64,000 nucleotides of DNA from JADKAV01 sp963733395 (GCA_963733395.1 CAVTCZ010000017.1:62001-126000), one strand, 5' to 3'; counted from the stretch's first letter, positions 37,927 through 47,504 are shown. The notes: generated from the sequence alone by a model not told the origin. A program made the numbers and translations.

Positions 37927-38831
37927 GCCGCTCGGGGTTCGCGATCCTGGTGGGCCGGCCGAACGTGGGCAAGTCCACACTGACCAACGCCCTGGTCGGG
38001 CAAGCGGTGGCGATCACCTCCTCGCGGCCACAGACCACCAGGCACGCCATCCGTGGGGTGGTCAACGTCGACGACGACCAAGTGATCCTCGTCGACACCC
38101 CTGGGATCCACCGGCCGCGCACGCTGCTGGGCCGGCGCCTCAACGACCTTGTCCTCGCCACCCTCACGGAGGTGGACGTGGCCGTGCTGTGCTTGCCCGC
38201 CGACCAGCGCATCGGCCCGGGGGACCGGTTCATCGCCGAACGGTTGCAGGGCCTGCGCCGGCAGCGGTTGGTCTTCGCCATCACCAAGTCCGATGCTGTG
38301 GGACGTGACGTCGTGGCGCAGCGACTCGTCGAGGCCAGCGACCTCGCGAACCAGATGGCTCTGGACGTCACTGACTTCGTGCCGGTGTCCGGTGTCGACG
38401 GGGCCAACGTCGATGAGTTGGCCCGCGTGCTCGCAGGGCTGATGCCGGAGGGGCCGCGATTGTTCGGCGACGAAATCACCGATCAGCCCGAGCGGGTGGT
38501 CGTGGCCGAGTTGATCCGGGAGGCGGCGCTGGAACGGTTGCGCGAGGAGTTGCCGCACTCGGTCGCCGTGGACATCGACGAGATGGGGCTGCGGGAGGGT
38601 CGCCGCGAGGACGATCCGCTCGTGGACATCTACGCCGTCCTGTACGTGGAGCGCGACAGCCAGAAGCCGATCGTCCTGGGCCGCCGCGGTCAGCAGCTCA
38701 AGGAGATCGGTGCCCAGGCGCGGCACAAGATCGAAGCGCTGCTCGGCAGCCGGGTCTACCTGGATCTGCACGTGAAGGTCGCCAAGGACTGGCAGAACAA
38801 CCCCGCACAATTGCGGCGGCTAGGCTTCTGA
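37923..38831 (+). CDS. era: GTPase Era
   Basis: A 302-residue essential GTPase for 30S assembly that binds the 3-prime end of 16S rRNA. G1 GRPNVGKS (11-18), G2 QTTRHAIRG, G3 DTPGIH and G4 TKSD are present, followed by the KH domain with IVLGRRGQQLKEIGAQARHK (near 260). The 5-prime end overlaps the CDA-like gene. The gene ends against the convergent AI-2E-type permease. Confidence 0.95.
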   Translation: MSRSGFAILVGRPNVGKSTLTNALVGQAVAITSSRPQTTRHAIRGVVNVDDDQVILVDTPGIHRPRTLLGRRLNDLVLATLTEVDVAVLCLPADQRIGPGDRFIAERLQGLRRQRLVFAITKSDAVGRDVVAQRLVEASDLANQMALDVTDFVPVSGVDGANVDELARVLAGLMPEGPRLFGDEITDQPERVVVAELIREAALERLREELPHSVAVDIDEMGLREGRREDDPLVDIYAVLYVERDSQKPIVLGRRGQQLKEIGAQARHKIEALLGSRVYLDLHVKVAKDWQNNPAQLRRLGF

Positions 38832-39926
38832 GGCTGTCGGGTTCCGCCGCGGGATCGTTGAGTTCCGGGATCAACTCGTAGCGCCGGGTGTAGGTCTGCA
38901 GGAAGGCCAGGATGGCCGCGGCCACCGGGATACCGATCAGAGCACCGATCGGGTCCGAACAATGCGGCACCGGCGATGACCGATCCGAATGCGACGGCTG
39001 GATGGATGTCCATGGTCTTGGCACTGATCTTCGGCGCGAAGAAGTAGTTCTCGATCTGCTGGTAGACCGTGGCGAAGATGATCACCCACACGGCGTCCAG
39101 CGGCTGGTCGGACAGGATCGCGATCAGGGCCGGCAGCGCGATCGGCCAGGTAGGTGCCGACGGTCGGGATGAACTGGCTGATCAGCCCCATCCACAGCGC
39201 CAGCGGCAACCAGTAGTCCAGTCCGATCAGGATGAAGAAGATCGCGGAGAAGAACGCCGAGATCGCGGCCAGGCCCAGCCGGGAGATCACGAAACCGCCG
39301 GCCTTCTCCGTGGAGATCGTCCAGAGGTTGTTGAACACCGCCTGCTGGTGTGGTGGGAAGCAGCGAGGCCAGGTGCCGGCGCAGCCGGGGGCCGTCGGCG
39401 GCGAAGTAGAACGCGAACAGCAGCAGCGTGAAGCCCTGGAAGACGAAGCCGATCGCCGATCCGAGGACCCCCAGCACGCCTCCGGCGGCCTGCCCGGCGT
39501 ACTTGCCGACCGTTCTGCGGAGTCAGGTTCAGCTGGTCGATGATCGTGGTCGGATCCAAGCCCGAGGTTGAACCGCTGGTTGAGCCAGTCGATGACCGAC
39601 TGCACGATACCCGGCGCGGCCTGTACCAGCGCTGAGATCTGACGTGGCGAACAACTGCCCGAACGCGACGAAGAAGATCGCCGTGAAGATGCGCCAGCAT
39701 GAAGAACACGAACAACGTGCCCAGCCCGCGTGGCCACTTCCAGCGTGTCGTGCAGCCGGGTCACGATCGGGTCGATCGCGATGCCGAGCAGCCAGGCCAG
39801 CAGCAGCAGGAACAGGAAGCTCCCCAGCGCCTTCCACGCCCAGAGGAACACCATGAACAGCGCGAACAGGACCAGCACGCCCGCTGCCGACCTGCGCACC
39901 CATCCCGGATCGAGTCGTACCCGCAC
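38820..39926 (-). pseudogene. AI-2E family transporter (PerM-like), at least eight frameshifts as sequenced
   Basis: Stitched together, the frames give an intact permease of roughly 365 residues with the family landmarks in the correct order: LFALFMVFLWAWKALGSFLF, VSQISALVQ-like region, TLLLFAFYFAADGPRLR, NNLWTISTEKAGGFVISRLG, LPLALWMGLISQFIPTVGTY, FATVYQQIENYFFAPKI and PIGALIGIPVAAAILAFLQ. Eight single surplus bases are needed, near 39722, 39695, 39646, 39561, 39513, 39355, 39144 and 38951. All are cured by shortening a run of two or three identical bases. So the protein sequence is conserved while the reading frame is not, which argues for assembly error over decay. Both termini are uncertain: GTG 39926 is a guess, and the TAG at 38820-38822 needs one more shift. 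Confidence 0.75.
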
Positions 39927-40045
39927 TGTCTTGATTGGATCAGTGGATTCGATGGTGGCTGTGACATAGCCAGAGGCTAGCTGTGATCGCCCGAGTCGCA
40001 GGGTAGGTGCCCCCCGGGGTGTTGCCAGGTGCTCCAGATCCGCCT

Positions 40046-40103
40046 CGAGTGTCGCGCCGTTGTCGGTTTCGCCGTCCTGAACCCGCAACCGTGCAACAGT
40101 CGC
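40046..40103. repeat. GTTGC-family palindromic repeat, two-arm copy
   Basis: A degenerate forward arm (GAGTGTCGCGCCGTTGTCGG, from 40047) and a reverse arm (GAACCCGCAACCGTGCAACA, from 40079) face each other in the gap between the permease and recO. The reverse arm and its AGTCGC tail match the copies at 9303-9426 and 52648-52768. Confidence 0.65.
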
Positions 40104-40162
40104 CGCGCCCGTGCGCACCCGCCGGTACCCACGTTCGTCGGTGGCTGGGGGCACAATGAACC

Positions 40163-40948
40163 GTGGCCACCCGGATCGAAGACACAGCCGTCGTGCTGCG
40201 TGCGTACCCGCTGGGTGAGGCCGACCGGATCCTCAGCCTGCTCACCGGTGAGTACGGACTGGTCCGGGCCGTCGCCAAGGGGGTGCGCAAGCCGACGTCA
40301 CGCTTCGGATCCCGGCTGCAGCCACTCAACCACGTGCACGTGCTGCTGTACACCGGGCGCAACCTGGCCACGGTCAGCTCGGTGGACTCCGTCCAGCTCT
40401 ACGGCTCCGAGATCGCCGGGGACTATGTGCGCTGGTCGGCCGGACACGTGCTGGTCGAGGCCACGGAGCGATTGATCAGCGAGGAGATGGAACCCTCGAG
40501 GCCGCAGTACCGGCTGCTCGTCAGCGGCCTCGCAGCCCTCGCCGAGGACCAACGTGATCCACGGTTGGTGATCGACGCCTTCCTGCTGCGCTCGCTGGCC
40601 ACCGGCGGTTGGGCGCCGAGTTTCTCCGATTGTGCCCAGTGCACCGCCACCGGTCCGCACGCATGGATCCACCTGGCTTCCGGCGGGGCGGTCTGCGAGC
40701 GGTGCCGGCCCGCCGGTGCGGTGTCGATCAGTCCGGGCACCTCGGCCCTGCTGGGGGCGTTGCTCAGCGGTGACTGGGCGGGGGCGCACGCGGCCGGCAC
40801 CACGTCCCGCCGCGCGGCCTCGGGAGTTGTCGCGGCGTACCTGCAATTGCACCTGGAGCGAGATCTGAGATCGCTGCCCATCGCGGACAAGGCCTGGCTG
40901 TCGGAGCTGTCCGTGAAGCTGACGTCGGAACAGGATGTGGTCGTGTGA
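40163..40948 (+). CDS. recO: DNA repair protein RecO
   Basis: A 261-residue mediator that loads RecA on SSB-coated DNA with RecR. The N-terminal OB fold begins DTAVVLRAYPLGEADRILSL; a zinc site is formed by CAQC and CERC near 161-184. GTG start; a CACAAT box lies five bases before it, so the message is probably leaderless. It overlaps uppS by four bases. Confidence 0.93.
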   Translation: MATRIEDTAVVLRAYPLGEADRILSLLTGEYGLVRAVAKGVRKPTSRFGSRLQPLNHVHVLLYTGRNLATVSSVDSVQLYGSEIAGDYVRWSAGHVLVEATERLISEEMEPSRPQYRLLVSGLAALAEDQRDPRLVIDAFLLRSLATGGWAPSFSDCAQCTATGPHAWIHLASGGAVCERCRPAGAVSISPGTSALLGALLSGDWAGAHAAGTTSRRAASGVVAAYLQLHLERDLRSLPIADKAWLSELSVKLTSEQDVVV

Positions 40949-41715
40949 TCCGCAAACCCCCGCCCCACCCCAGCGGGGCCACCCCACCGCCGTTGTCGGC
41001 CGACCAGGTGCCGCAGCATGTCGCGCTGGTCATGGACGGCAACGGCCGTTGGGCACAGGAGCGGGGCCTGCCCCGCACCGCCGGTCATGAGGCGGGCGAG
41101 GCGAGCCTGCTCGACTGCGTGCACGGGGCGTTGGACTTGGGGGTCTCCTGGCTGTCCGCATACGCCTTCAGCACCGAGAACTGGCGTCGCTCGCCGGAGG
41201 AGGTGCGCTTCCTCATGGGGTTCAACCGCGATGTGATCCGCCGCCGCCGCGACGAGATGAACGAGATGGGGGTGCGGGTGCGGTGGGCCGGGCGCCGTCC
41301 TCGGTTGTGGCGAAGTGTCATCCGGGAGCTGGAGATCGCCGAGCAGATGACCGCGGGCAACGACCGGCTGACCTTGACCATGTGCGTCAACTACGGCGGT
41401 CGGGCTGAGATCGCCGACGCCGCCGCCGCCGTCGCCCGGGACGTGCGGGCCGGTCGCCTGGACCCGGACCGGGTCACGGAGAAGACTCTCGCCCGCTACC
41501 TGTACCAGCCCGAGATGCCCGACGTGGACCTGTTCGTGCGCTCCAGCGGGGAGCAGCGGACGAGCAACTTCCTGGTCTGGCAGGCGGCGTACGCGGAGAT
41601 GGTGTTCCTCGACACCCTGTGGCCGGACTTCGACCGGCGTCACCTGTGGTACGCCTGCGAGTTGTACGCGGCCCGGGAGCGCCGGTACGGCGGGGTGCCG
41701 CAACCGCCGGCCTGA
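40945..41715 (+). CDS. uppS: Isoprenyl transferase (Z-type polyprenyl diphosphate synthase)
   Basis: Makes the C50-C55 lipid carrier for peptidoglycan synthesis by cis-condensation of isopentenyl diphosphate. The 256-residue protein has the catalytic MDGNGRWA (Asp31), AFSTENWRRS, and SSGEQRTSNFLVWQ motifs. Actinobacterial enzymes of this branch often make decaprenyl diphosphate; chain length cannot be judged here. GTG overlaps the recO stop. The recO-uppS pair is conserved. Confidence 0.94.
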   Translation: MIRKPPPHPSGATPPPLSADQVPQHVALVMDGNGRWAQERGLPRTAGHEAGEASLLDCVHGALDLGVSWLSAYAFSTENWRRSPEEVRFLMGFNRDVIRRRRDEMNEMGVRVRWAGRRPRLWRSVIRELEIAEQMTAGNDRLTLTMCVNYGGRAEIADAAAAVARDVRAGRLDPDRVTEKTLARYLYQPEMPDVDLFVRSSGEQRTSNFLVWQAAYAEMVFLDTLWPDFDRRHLWYACELYAARERRYGGVPQPPA

Positions 41716-41733
41716 TCGCGGCCACGGGCGGGC

Positions 41734-42586
41734 CTACCCCGGACGGTCGCTGCTGCTCGGGGTGACCAGGGGGCATTCCTGATGTGACGACACCTCGTCG
41801 CCGAGATCGAGCAACCCCTGCAGCAGATCCTCCTCGGGGGCCGATTCGGTGAACGTGTCGACCGGTACCGCTTGCACGCCGTTCGCCGCCGCGGCGCGTT
41901 CCACCGCAGCCTGGGCGTCCAGCGTGAAGTACGCGGCCCGCACCTGCTGCCGGTCGGGTTGCCACGAGATCAGCGGCACCTGGTCGAAGGCGTAGGCCTT
42001 CGCGAGGTACGTGAGCACCGGGGCCTCCACCACCAGGGTCGCGATCCGGCAGGGGTTGAGTTGTTCCTGCAGTCGCTGATCGACGCCGAGCGCCTCGTTC
42101 TGCACGGCGAAGGCACGCAGGCCGTAGTACTGGTAGGCCTCGAACTCGGTGGGGCTCGCCTTGCTCAGGGCGGTACCCACGGTCCGTGCCATCGTGCCCA
42201 CATTGACCGGGTCGAACCACACGTACGGGTCCTTGAGGTCGGGATTGCGGGGGCTGGCCACGCGGTTGACATCGTCGGTGACGTCGACCACCGTCTCCGG
42301 CGCCAAGGTCGTGGCCGCCTGGTCCACCTGCGGGTTCAAGCCCGGCACGTACACGAACAGGTCGGCGTCGGAGCTCGCCACGTCGCCCGGGGCGATCCGG
42401 TTGACCTCCGCGCCGTCGCCGCCCACCTGTTCGGCGAGCCAGGCGGAGGGGAAGTCGACCGCGGCGATCCGCAGTACCGGCGGGACCCCGGCGGACGCGG
42501 TGGGATCCGCATCGCTGGCCGCATTGCGGGTGCACCCCACCAGCGACAGCGCGGCCCCGGGCGACCAGTGGCAGGACCAGCCTCAT
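41734..42586 (-). CDS. ZnuA-like substrate-binding lipoprotein without metal ligands (one frameshift)
   Basis: A lipoprotein of about 283 residues: signal sequence MRLVLPLVA then ALSLVGC, a lipobox with the Cys near residue 17, which appears once a surplus base in 42555-42561 is dropped. The mature part follows the ZnuA/TroA fold (DADLFVYV, DPYVWFDPVNV, EAPVLTYLAKAYAF). The histidines that bind zinc in this family are replaced: Tyr in DPYVWFDP instead of DPHxWLDP, Glu-Ala where SHxAFxY is usual, and the DPHxYEP motif is absent. There is no adjacent ATPase or permease gene. It may be a degenerate paralogue with another ligand or a structural role. Confidence 0.75.
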
Positions 42587-42894
42587 CCGCGGCCGGTGGC
42601 TCGCAGGACCGCGGCGCCGAGGACCAGCGCCACCGTGATCACGCGCATGAACCGCGAGCCGGTCGGCAACACCGGCCAGGACAGGGCGACCAGCCACATC
42701 AGGAAGAGACCGAGGACTCCCAGCAGGACGCTTCCGATGAGCGGCGGGGCGAGCAGACCGGCGACCAGCAGCGCTGCCAGCCCGATGACGACCAGGGCGC
42801 GCGGCACCCGGTTCAGCGTCTGCAAGGGGCCACGGCTGAGGTCCTCGAACCGGGCGCGGGCGCCAGTGGCGTTCGGCGGGCGGCTGTTGCTCAT
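42583..42894 (-). CDS. Small membrane protein (DUF6703-like)
   Basis: A 103-residue protein starting MSNSRPPNATGARARFEDLS with a polar N-terminus and three hydrophobic helices (PRALVVIGLAALLVAGLL, SVLLGVLGLFLMWLVAL, MRVITVALVLGAAVL). The LSWPVLPTGSRFMR stretch resembles actinobacterial DUF6703 proteins as I remember them. Its stop overlaps the start of the ZnuA-like gene, so the two are probably co-expressed. Function unknown. Confidence 0.65.
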   Translation of the reverse strand: MSNSRPPNATGARARFEDLSRGPLQTLNRVPRALVVIGLAALLVAGLLAPPLIGSVLLGVLGLFLMWLVALSWPVLPTGSRFMRVITVALVLGAAVLRATGRG

Positions 42895-43008
42895 GGATCC
42901 ATGTTCGCCTACGCGGTCGGCCACCATTGCGGGCAGGTCGTCCGGTGATGGGAACGGCAGGTCGCCGAGGCAATCAGGCGCAGCGATCACCGCGCCCACC
43001 GCGATCGG

Positions 43009-43014
43009 TACCCT
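43009..43014 (+). promoter_or_regulatory. -10 box of leaderless glyS transcript
   Basis: TACCCT is followed by seven bases and then the GTG at 43022. GGAAGG lies within those seven bases, so a very short leader is also possible. No clear -35 was seen. Confidence 0.45.
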
Positions 43015-43021
43015 GGAAGGC

Positions 43022-44404
43022 GTGCCTATCGATCGTGTGGATGCCGTAGTCAACCTGAGCAAGCGCCGGGGTTTCGTGTTCCCCTCCTCGGAGATCTACG
43101 GGGGGACCCGGTCGGCGTGGGACTACGGTCCGCTCGGCGTGGAACTCAAGGAGAACATCCGGCGCCAGTGGTGGCAGTCGGTGGTGCGTGGCCGCGATGA
43201 CGTCGTGGGTCTGGACTCGTCGGTGATCCTGGCCCCCCAGGTGTGGGTGGCGTCCGGCCACACGGAGGCCTTCGTCGACCCGCTCACCGAGTGCAAGAAG
43301 TGCCACAAGCGCTGGCGCGCCGATCAACTGATCGAAGCCTATGAGGACAAGCACGGCCGCCCCCCGGAGAACGGACTGGCCGACATCGTGTGCACCAACT
43401 GCGGCACCCGCGGGGAGTTCACCGAACCGCGCGACTTCAACGGCCTGCTGCGCACCATGGTCGGGCCGGTCCAGGACGCCGGCGCCGAGCACTTCCTGCG
43501 CCCGGAGACCGCACAGGGCATCTTCGTCAACTACCTCAACGTCATGACCGCCGCCCGCCGCAAGCCGCCGTTCGGCATCGGTCAGACCGGCAAGAGCTTC
43601 CGCAACGAGATCACGCCCGGCAACTTCATCTTCCGCACCCGGGAGTTCGAGCAGATGGAGATGGAGTTCTTCGTCAAGCCCGGCAGCGATGAACAATGGC
43701 ACGAGTACTGGCTGACGAACCGGTGGGACTGGTACGTCGACCTCGGTATCAACCCCGACAACATGCGCTTCTTCGAACACCCGCAGGACAAGCTGTCCCA
43801 CTACTCCAAGCGCACCGTGGACATCGAGTACCGGTTCCAGTTCGCGGGTTCCGAGTGGGCCGAACTCGAAGGCATCGCCAACCGCACCGACTTCGACCTG
43901 AAGACCCACTCCGAGCACTCCGGCACGGACCTGTCGTACTTCGACCAGGCCACCGGTGAGCGCTGGGTGCCCTTCGTCATCGAACCCGCCGCCGGCCTCA
44001 CCCGCTGTGTCCTGGCCTTCCTGCTCGATGCCTATGCCGAGGACGAGGCGCCGAACACCAAGGGTGGGGTGGACAAGCGCACGGTCCTGCGGTTCGACCC
44101 CCGGCTGGCTCCGGTCAAGGCTGCGGTCCTCCCGCTGAGCCGGCATGCCGACCTGTCGCCGAAGGCCCGGGATCTGGCCGCGCAACTGCGCAAGAGGTGG
44201 AACGTCGACTTCGACGATGCCGGACAGATCGGCCGTCGGTACCGCCGGCAGGACGAGATCGGCACCCCGTTCTGCGTGACCGTCGACTTCGACACCCTCG
44301 ACGACAATGCGGTGACCGTGCGGGAGCGCGATTCCATGGCGCAGGAGCGGATCGGCATCGACGCGGTGGAGTCGTGGCTGGCGCAGCGCCTGCCGGCGTG
44401 CTGA
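43022..44404 (+). CDS. glyS: Glycyl-tRNA synthetase (alpha-2 type)
   Basis: A 460-residue class II synthetase of the dimeric type. Motif 2 lies in SFRNEITPGNFIFRTREFEQMEMEFF (read as FRNEITP and REFEQMEMEFF), the substrate loop has YGPLGVELKENIRRQWW, motif 3 is GLTRCVLAFLLDAY, and a Cys4 zinc site is CKKC with CTNC. The anticodon-binding domain ends the protein. GTG start. It overlaps the dihydrouridine synthase gene by seven bases. Confidence 0.96.
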   Translation: MPIDRVDAVVNLSKRRGFVFPSSEIYGGTRSAWDYGPLGVELKENIRRQWWQSVVRGRDDVVGLDSSVILAPQVWVASGHTEAFVDPLTECKKCHKRWRADQLIEAYEDKHGRPPENGLADIVCTNCGTRGEFTEPRDFNGLLRTMVGPVQDAGAEHFLRPETAQGIFVNYLNVMTAARRKPPFGIGQTGKSFRNEITPGNFIFRTREFEQMEMEFFVKPGSDEQWHEYWLTNRWDWYVDLGINPDNMRFFEHPQDKLSHYSKRTVDIEYRFQFAGSEWAELEGIANRTDFDLKTHSEHSGTDLSYFDQATGERWVPFVIEPAAGLTRCVLAFLLDAYAEDEAPNTKGGVDKRTVLRFDPRLAPVKAAVLPLSRHADLSPKARDLAAQLRKRWNVDFDDAGQIGRRYRRQDEIGTPFCVTVDFDTLDDNAVTVRERDSMAQERIGIDAVESWLAQRLPAC

Positions 44405-45540
44405 ACCCGCTGCGGATCGGCACCACCACGATCGACGTCCCGGTGGTGCTGGCGCCGATGGCCGGTGTCACCAACCGCGCCTTCCGGCGGATGTGCCGGG
44501 AGTACGGCGCCGGGTTGTACATCAGCGAGATGGTCACGTCGCGAGCCCTGGTGCAGGGCAACGAGAAGACGCTGGCGATGTGCTCCTTCGACCCCGACGA
44601 GACCCCGCGCTCGGTGCAGCTCTACGGGGTCGATCCGGACACGATGGCCGCAGCGGTGCGGATCGTGGTCGAGGGCGACATGGCCGACCACATCGACCTC
44701 AACATGGGCTGCCCGGTCCCCAAGGTCACCCGCAAGGGCGGGGGAGCGGCTCTGCCCTGGAAGCTCGACCTGTTCCGGAGCATCGTCCGGGCGGCGGTCA
44801 CCCACGCCGATGGCCGACCGGTCACGGTGAAGATGCGGATGGGCATCGACGCCGATCACCTCACCTTCCGCGATGCCGCGCGGATCGCCGCGGACGAGGG
44901 GGTGCACTGGGTCGCCCTGCATGCCCGCACAGCGCAGCAGATGTACTCGGGCGAGGCCGATTGGGCGGCGATCGGGCAACTGGTGGCGGATCTGCATCCG
45001 CTCCCGGTGCTCGGCAACGGCGACATCTGGACCGCCGACGACGCGGCGGCGATGATCGCCGCCACCGGCTGTGCCGGCGTGGTGATCGGCCGCGGCTGCC
45101 TGGGGCGGCCGTGGCTCTTCGGGCAACTGGCCCACCGGCTCGGCGCTGGTCCGGCCACGCCCGACCCCACAGCGGTCGAGGTCTGTGAGGTCTTGCGACG
45201 GCACGCCGAACTGCTGGTCGCGGCGTTCGGGGAGCACAAGGGGTGCCAGGAGATCCGCAAGCACATCGCCTGGTATTTCAAGGGGTACGCCGTGCGCCAA
45301 CACCTGCGACTCGAACTCGGCCACGTGAGCACGCTGGCCGAACTCGACGACCTGCTCGGCGTGGTCGCCGAGCACGACCCGGATCAGGTCCCACCGGCCG
45401 ACGTGCTCGCCGCACCCCGCGGACGGACCTCGCAGCTCAAGCGGGTCGCACTGCCGGACGGCTGGCTGGACAGCCGGGAGTCGGACGCGGCCGAGCGCGG
45501 GGCGGTTCAGGAGGCCGAGTTGTCGGTCAGCGGCGGGTGA
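44398..45540 (+). CDS. dusB: tRNA dihydrouridine synthase (DusB family)
   Basis: An FMN-dependent enzyme reducing uridines in the tRNA D loop, 380 residues. The TIM barrel has VLAPMAGVTNRAFRRMC at the N-terminus, catalytic Cys105 in NMGCPVPKVTRKGGG, VKMRMG and HARTAQQMYSG for FMN and RNA contact, and GNGDIW and GVVIGRGCLGRPW for phosphate binding. A C-terminal helical RNA-binding domain has KGCQEIRKHIAWY. The GTG start overlaps glyS. Orthology to DusB rather than another Dus is by similarity only. Confidence 0.92.
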   Translation: MLNPLRIGTTTIDVPVVLAPMAGVTNRAFRRMCREYGAGLYISEMVTSRALVQGNEKTLAMCSFDPDETPRSVQLYGVDPDTMAAAVRIVVEGDMADHIDLNMGCPVPKVTRKGGGAALPWKLDLFRSIVRAAVTHADGRPVTVKMRMGIDADHLTFRDAARIAADEGVHWVALHARTAQQMYSGEADWAAIGQLVADLHPLPVLGNGDIWTADDAAAMIAATGCAGVVIGRGCLGRPWLFGQLAHRLGAGPATPDPTAVEVCEVLRRHAELLVAAFGEHKGCQEIRKHIAWYFKGYAVRQHLRLELGHVSTLAELDDLLGVVAEHDPDQVPPADVLAAPRGRTSQLKRVALPDGWLDSRESDAAERGAVQEAELSVSGG

Positions 45541-45613
45541 GATCATTCACAGGTCACGAGACTCGTACACAATCCTGAGGTCGTATCCGCCATACGTCTG
45601 ACAGACTTGTCAT

Positions 45614-46294
45614 ATGTCAGCTCCGGTCACGTCGATGCGTGTTGCCCCACGCTCGCGTGCCCGCGCGAGGACGACCCACAGATCCCGTTTCGTCGGATTC
45701 CTGGTCGTGCTGATGCTGTTGGCGGTGCTTGGCGCCGTACTCCTTCCCGTGTACGCCGGCTGGCGGGTGATCGCCGACGGCGGGGTGGACGACCGGCGGG
45801 CGACCGACGCGATCATCGTCCTGGGGGCGGCGCAGTACAACGGGCAGCCATCGCCGGTGCTGGAATCCCGGCTGGACCACGCGAAGGTGTTGTACGAGCA
45901 GCAGGTGGCGCCCCGCATCGTCACGGTGGGTGGCAAACAACCCGGTGACAGGTACACCGAGGCCGGGGCGGGCTCGACCTACCTGACGAGCAACGGGGTG
46001 CCGGCGGCCGATGTTTCCGCCGTGTCGGTGGGGCACGACACGAAGCAGAGCCTCATCGCGGTGGCCAGGATGGCCAAGCGGGAGGGCTGGCGCAATGTCA
46101 CCCTGGTGTCCGACCCGGCACACATGGCCCGGGTGGAGGCGATCGCCAGCCACCTCGGCTTCGAGACCCACCTGAGCCCGACGCGCGAAGGCGACGGCAC
46201 CGCGCTCACCACCGAGTACGTCACCCGCGAGGCGGCGGGGTTGCTGGCCTTCCAGATCGTGCAGCAGTGGGACACCCCCTCGCCGCTCGACTGA
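45614..46294 (+). CDS. YdcF/SanA family (DUF218) membrane protein
   Basis: A 226-residue protein with a basic N-terminus, one membrane helix (about 29-48, FLVVLMLLAVLGAVLLPVYA) and an extracytoplasmic DUF218 domain: DAIIVLGAAQYNGQPSPVLE, VTVGGKQPGD, DTKQSLIAVARMAKREGW and VSDPAHMAR. Members such as SanA and ElyC affect envelope integrity or lipid-carrier recycling. An internal ATG at 45635 is a possible start. It is followed one base later by dgt. Confidence 0.86.
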   Translation: MSAPVTSMRVAPRSRARARTTHRSRFVGFLVVLMLLAVLGAVLLPVYAGWRVIADGGVDDRRATDAIIVLGAAQYNGQPSPVLESRLDHAKVLYEQQVAPRIVTVGGKQPGDRYTEAGAGSTYLTSNGVPAADVSAVSVGHDTKQSLIAVARMAKREGWRNVTLVSDPAHMARVEAIASHLGFETHLSPTREGDGTALTTEYVTREAAGLLAFQIVQQWDTPSPLD

Positions 46295-46295
46295 C

Positions 46296-47504
46296 ATGAC
46301 CGCCTACGGTCCCGCGGACCACGAGCGCTTCGTCGCCGAGGCGGAATACCCGGGCCGCAGTGATTTCGCCCGCGACCGGGCCCGGGTGCTGCACAGTTCG
46401 GCGCTGCGCAGACTGGCGGCGAAGACCCAGGTGATCATGGCCGGCCAGGACGACTTCCCGCGCACCCGGTTGACCCACACCCTGGAAGTGGCGCAGATCA
46501 GTCGGGAACTCGGGGCCTCCCTGGGCGCCGACCCCGACATCGTCGACACCGCGGGCCTCGCCCACGACCTGGGTCATCCGCCCTTCGGGCACAACGGGGA
46601 GTCGGTGCTCGACGGTCTGTGCGACCACATCGGGGGGTTCGAGGGCAACGCCCAGAGCCTGCGGGTGCTGACCCGCTTGGAGTTCAAGGTCTTCGGAGCC
46701 GATCGCAGCCTGGGCTTGAACCTCACGCGCGCCACATTGGACGCGGTCATCAAGTACCCGTGGCTGCGGCGGCCGGGCACGTCGAAATACAACGTCTATC
46801 CCGACGATCTGGAGATCTTCACCTGGCTGCGCACCGACGCCCCGGGAGAGGTCCGGTGCTTCGAGGCGCAGATCATGGACTGGGCCGACGACGTGGCCTA
46901 CTGCGTGCACGACCTCGAGGATGCCATCGTGTCGGGTGCCTTCGAACCGGCCGCGTTGCAGGACCGGGACGTCATCGAGGACGTCGTGACCGTGGCCGCG
47001 CAGGAGTACGCGCCCGACCTCGAGCCGGGCCGGTTGTACGCAGCTGCCGGTGAGATCGCGGCGCTCGATTTCTGGCCGCGCGGCTTCGACCATTCGGCGC
47101 GCTCGCTGGCCGGGCTGAAGAACATGACCTCTTCGCTGATCCGGCGGTTCTGTGCCGCGGCACAGACCGCGACCCGGGAGCGCTACGGACTGGGCCCGCT
47201 GCGGCGCTATGAGGCGGATCTGGTGGTTCCCCGGTCCGCGCGGGCCGAGGTGGCCGTGCTCAAGGCGATCACCTACGCCCACGTCATGCGTGGGAACACA
47301 CCCCGCTACGCCTGGGAGCGACAGGTCATCCTGGACGTCGCCGAGGGCCTGCTGGCGGGCCGCGGCACCCTGCAACGGCCCTACCAGATGACCTGGGACG
47401 CCGTGGCCGACCCGGACCGGCGGCTGCGGGTGGTGGTGGACCAAGTGGCCTCCCTGACCGACTTGTCGATCGTCCGCTGGCGCGAGGAGATGGCCGGCAC
47501 CTGA
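46296..47504 (+). CDS. dgt: Deoxyguanosinetriphosphate triphosphohydrolase-like protein
   Basis: A 402-residue HD-domain dNTPase releasing triphosphate from dGTP or other dNTPs. The metal motif is HDLGHPPFGHNGE near residue 89, with RLTHTLEVAQI before it and MDWADDVAYCVHDLED later, together supplying the H-HD-D set. It precedes dnaG, the order seen across actinobacteria, which links nucleotide-pool control with primase. The start lies one base after the ydcF stop. Confidence 0.93.
   Translation: MTAYGPADHERFVAEAEYPGRSDFARDRARVLHSSALRRLAAKTQVIMAGQDDFPRTRLTHTLEVAQISRELGASLGADPDIVDTAGLAHDLGHPPFGHNGESVLDGLCDHIGGFEGNAQSLRVLTRLEFKVFGADRSLGLNLTRATLDAVIKYPWLRRPGTSKYNVYPDDLEIFTWLRTDAPGEVRCFEAQIMDWADDVAYCVHDLEDAIVSGAFEPAALQDRDVIEDVVTVAAQEYAPDLEPGRLYAAAGEIAALDFWPRGFDHSARSLAGLKNMTSSLIRRFCAAAQTATRERYGLGPLRRYEADLVVPRSARAEVAVLKAITYAHVMRGNTPRYAWERQVILDVAEGLLAGRGTLQRPYQMTWDAVADPDRRLRVVVDQVASLTDLSIVRWREEMAGT

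Noticed and set aside
42586..42894. Zinc ABC transporter operon around the ZnuA-like gene
   Set aside because: The neighbour is a small three-helix membrane protein, not a ZnuB permease, and no ATP-binding protein is present.
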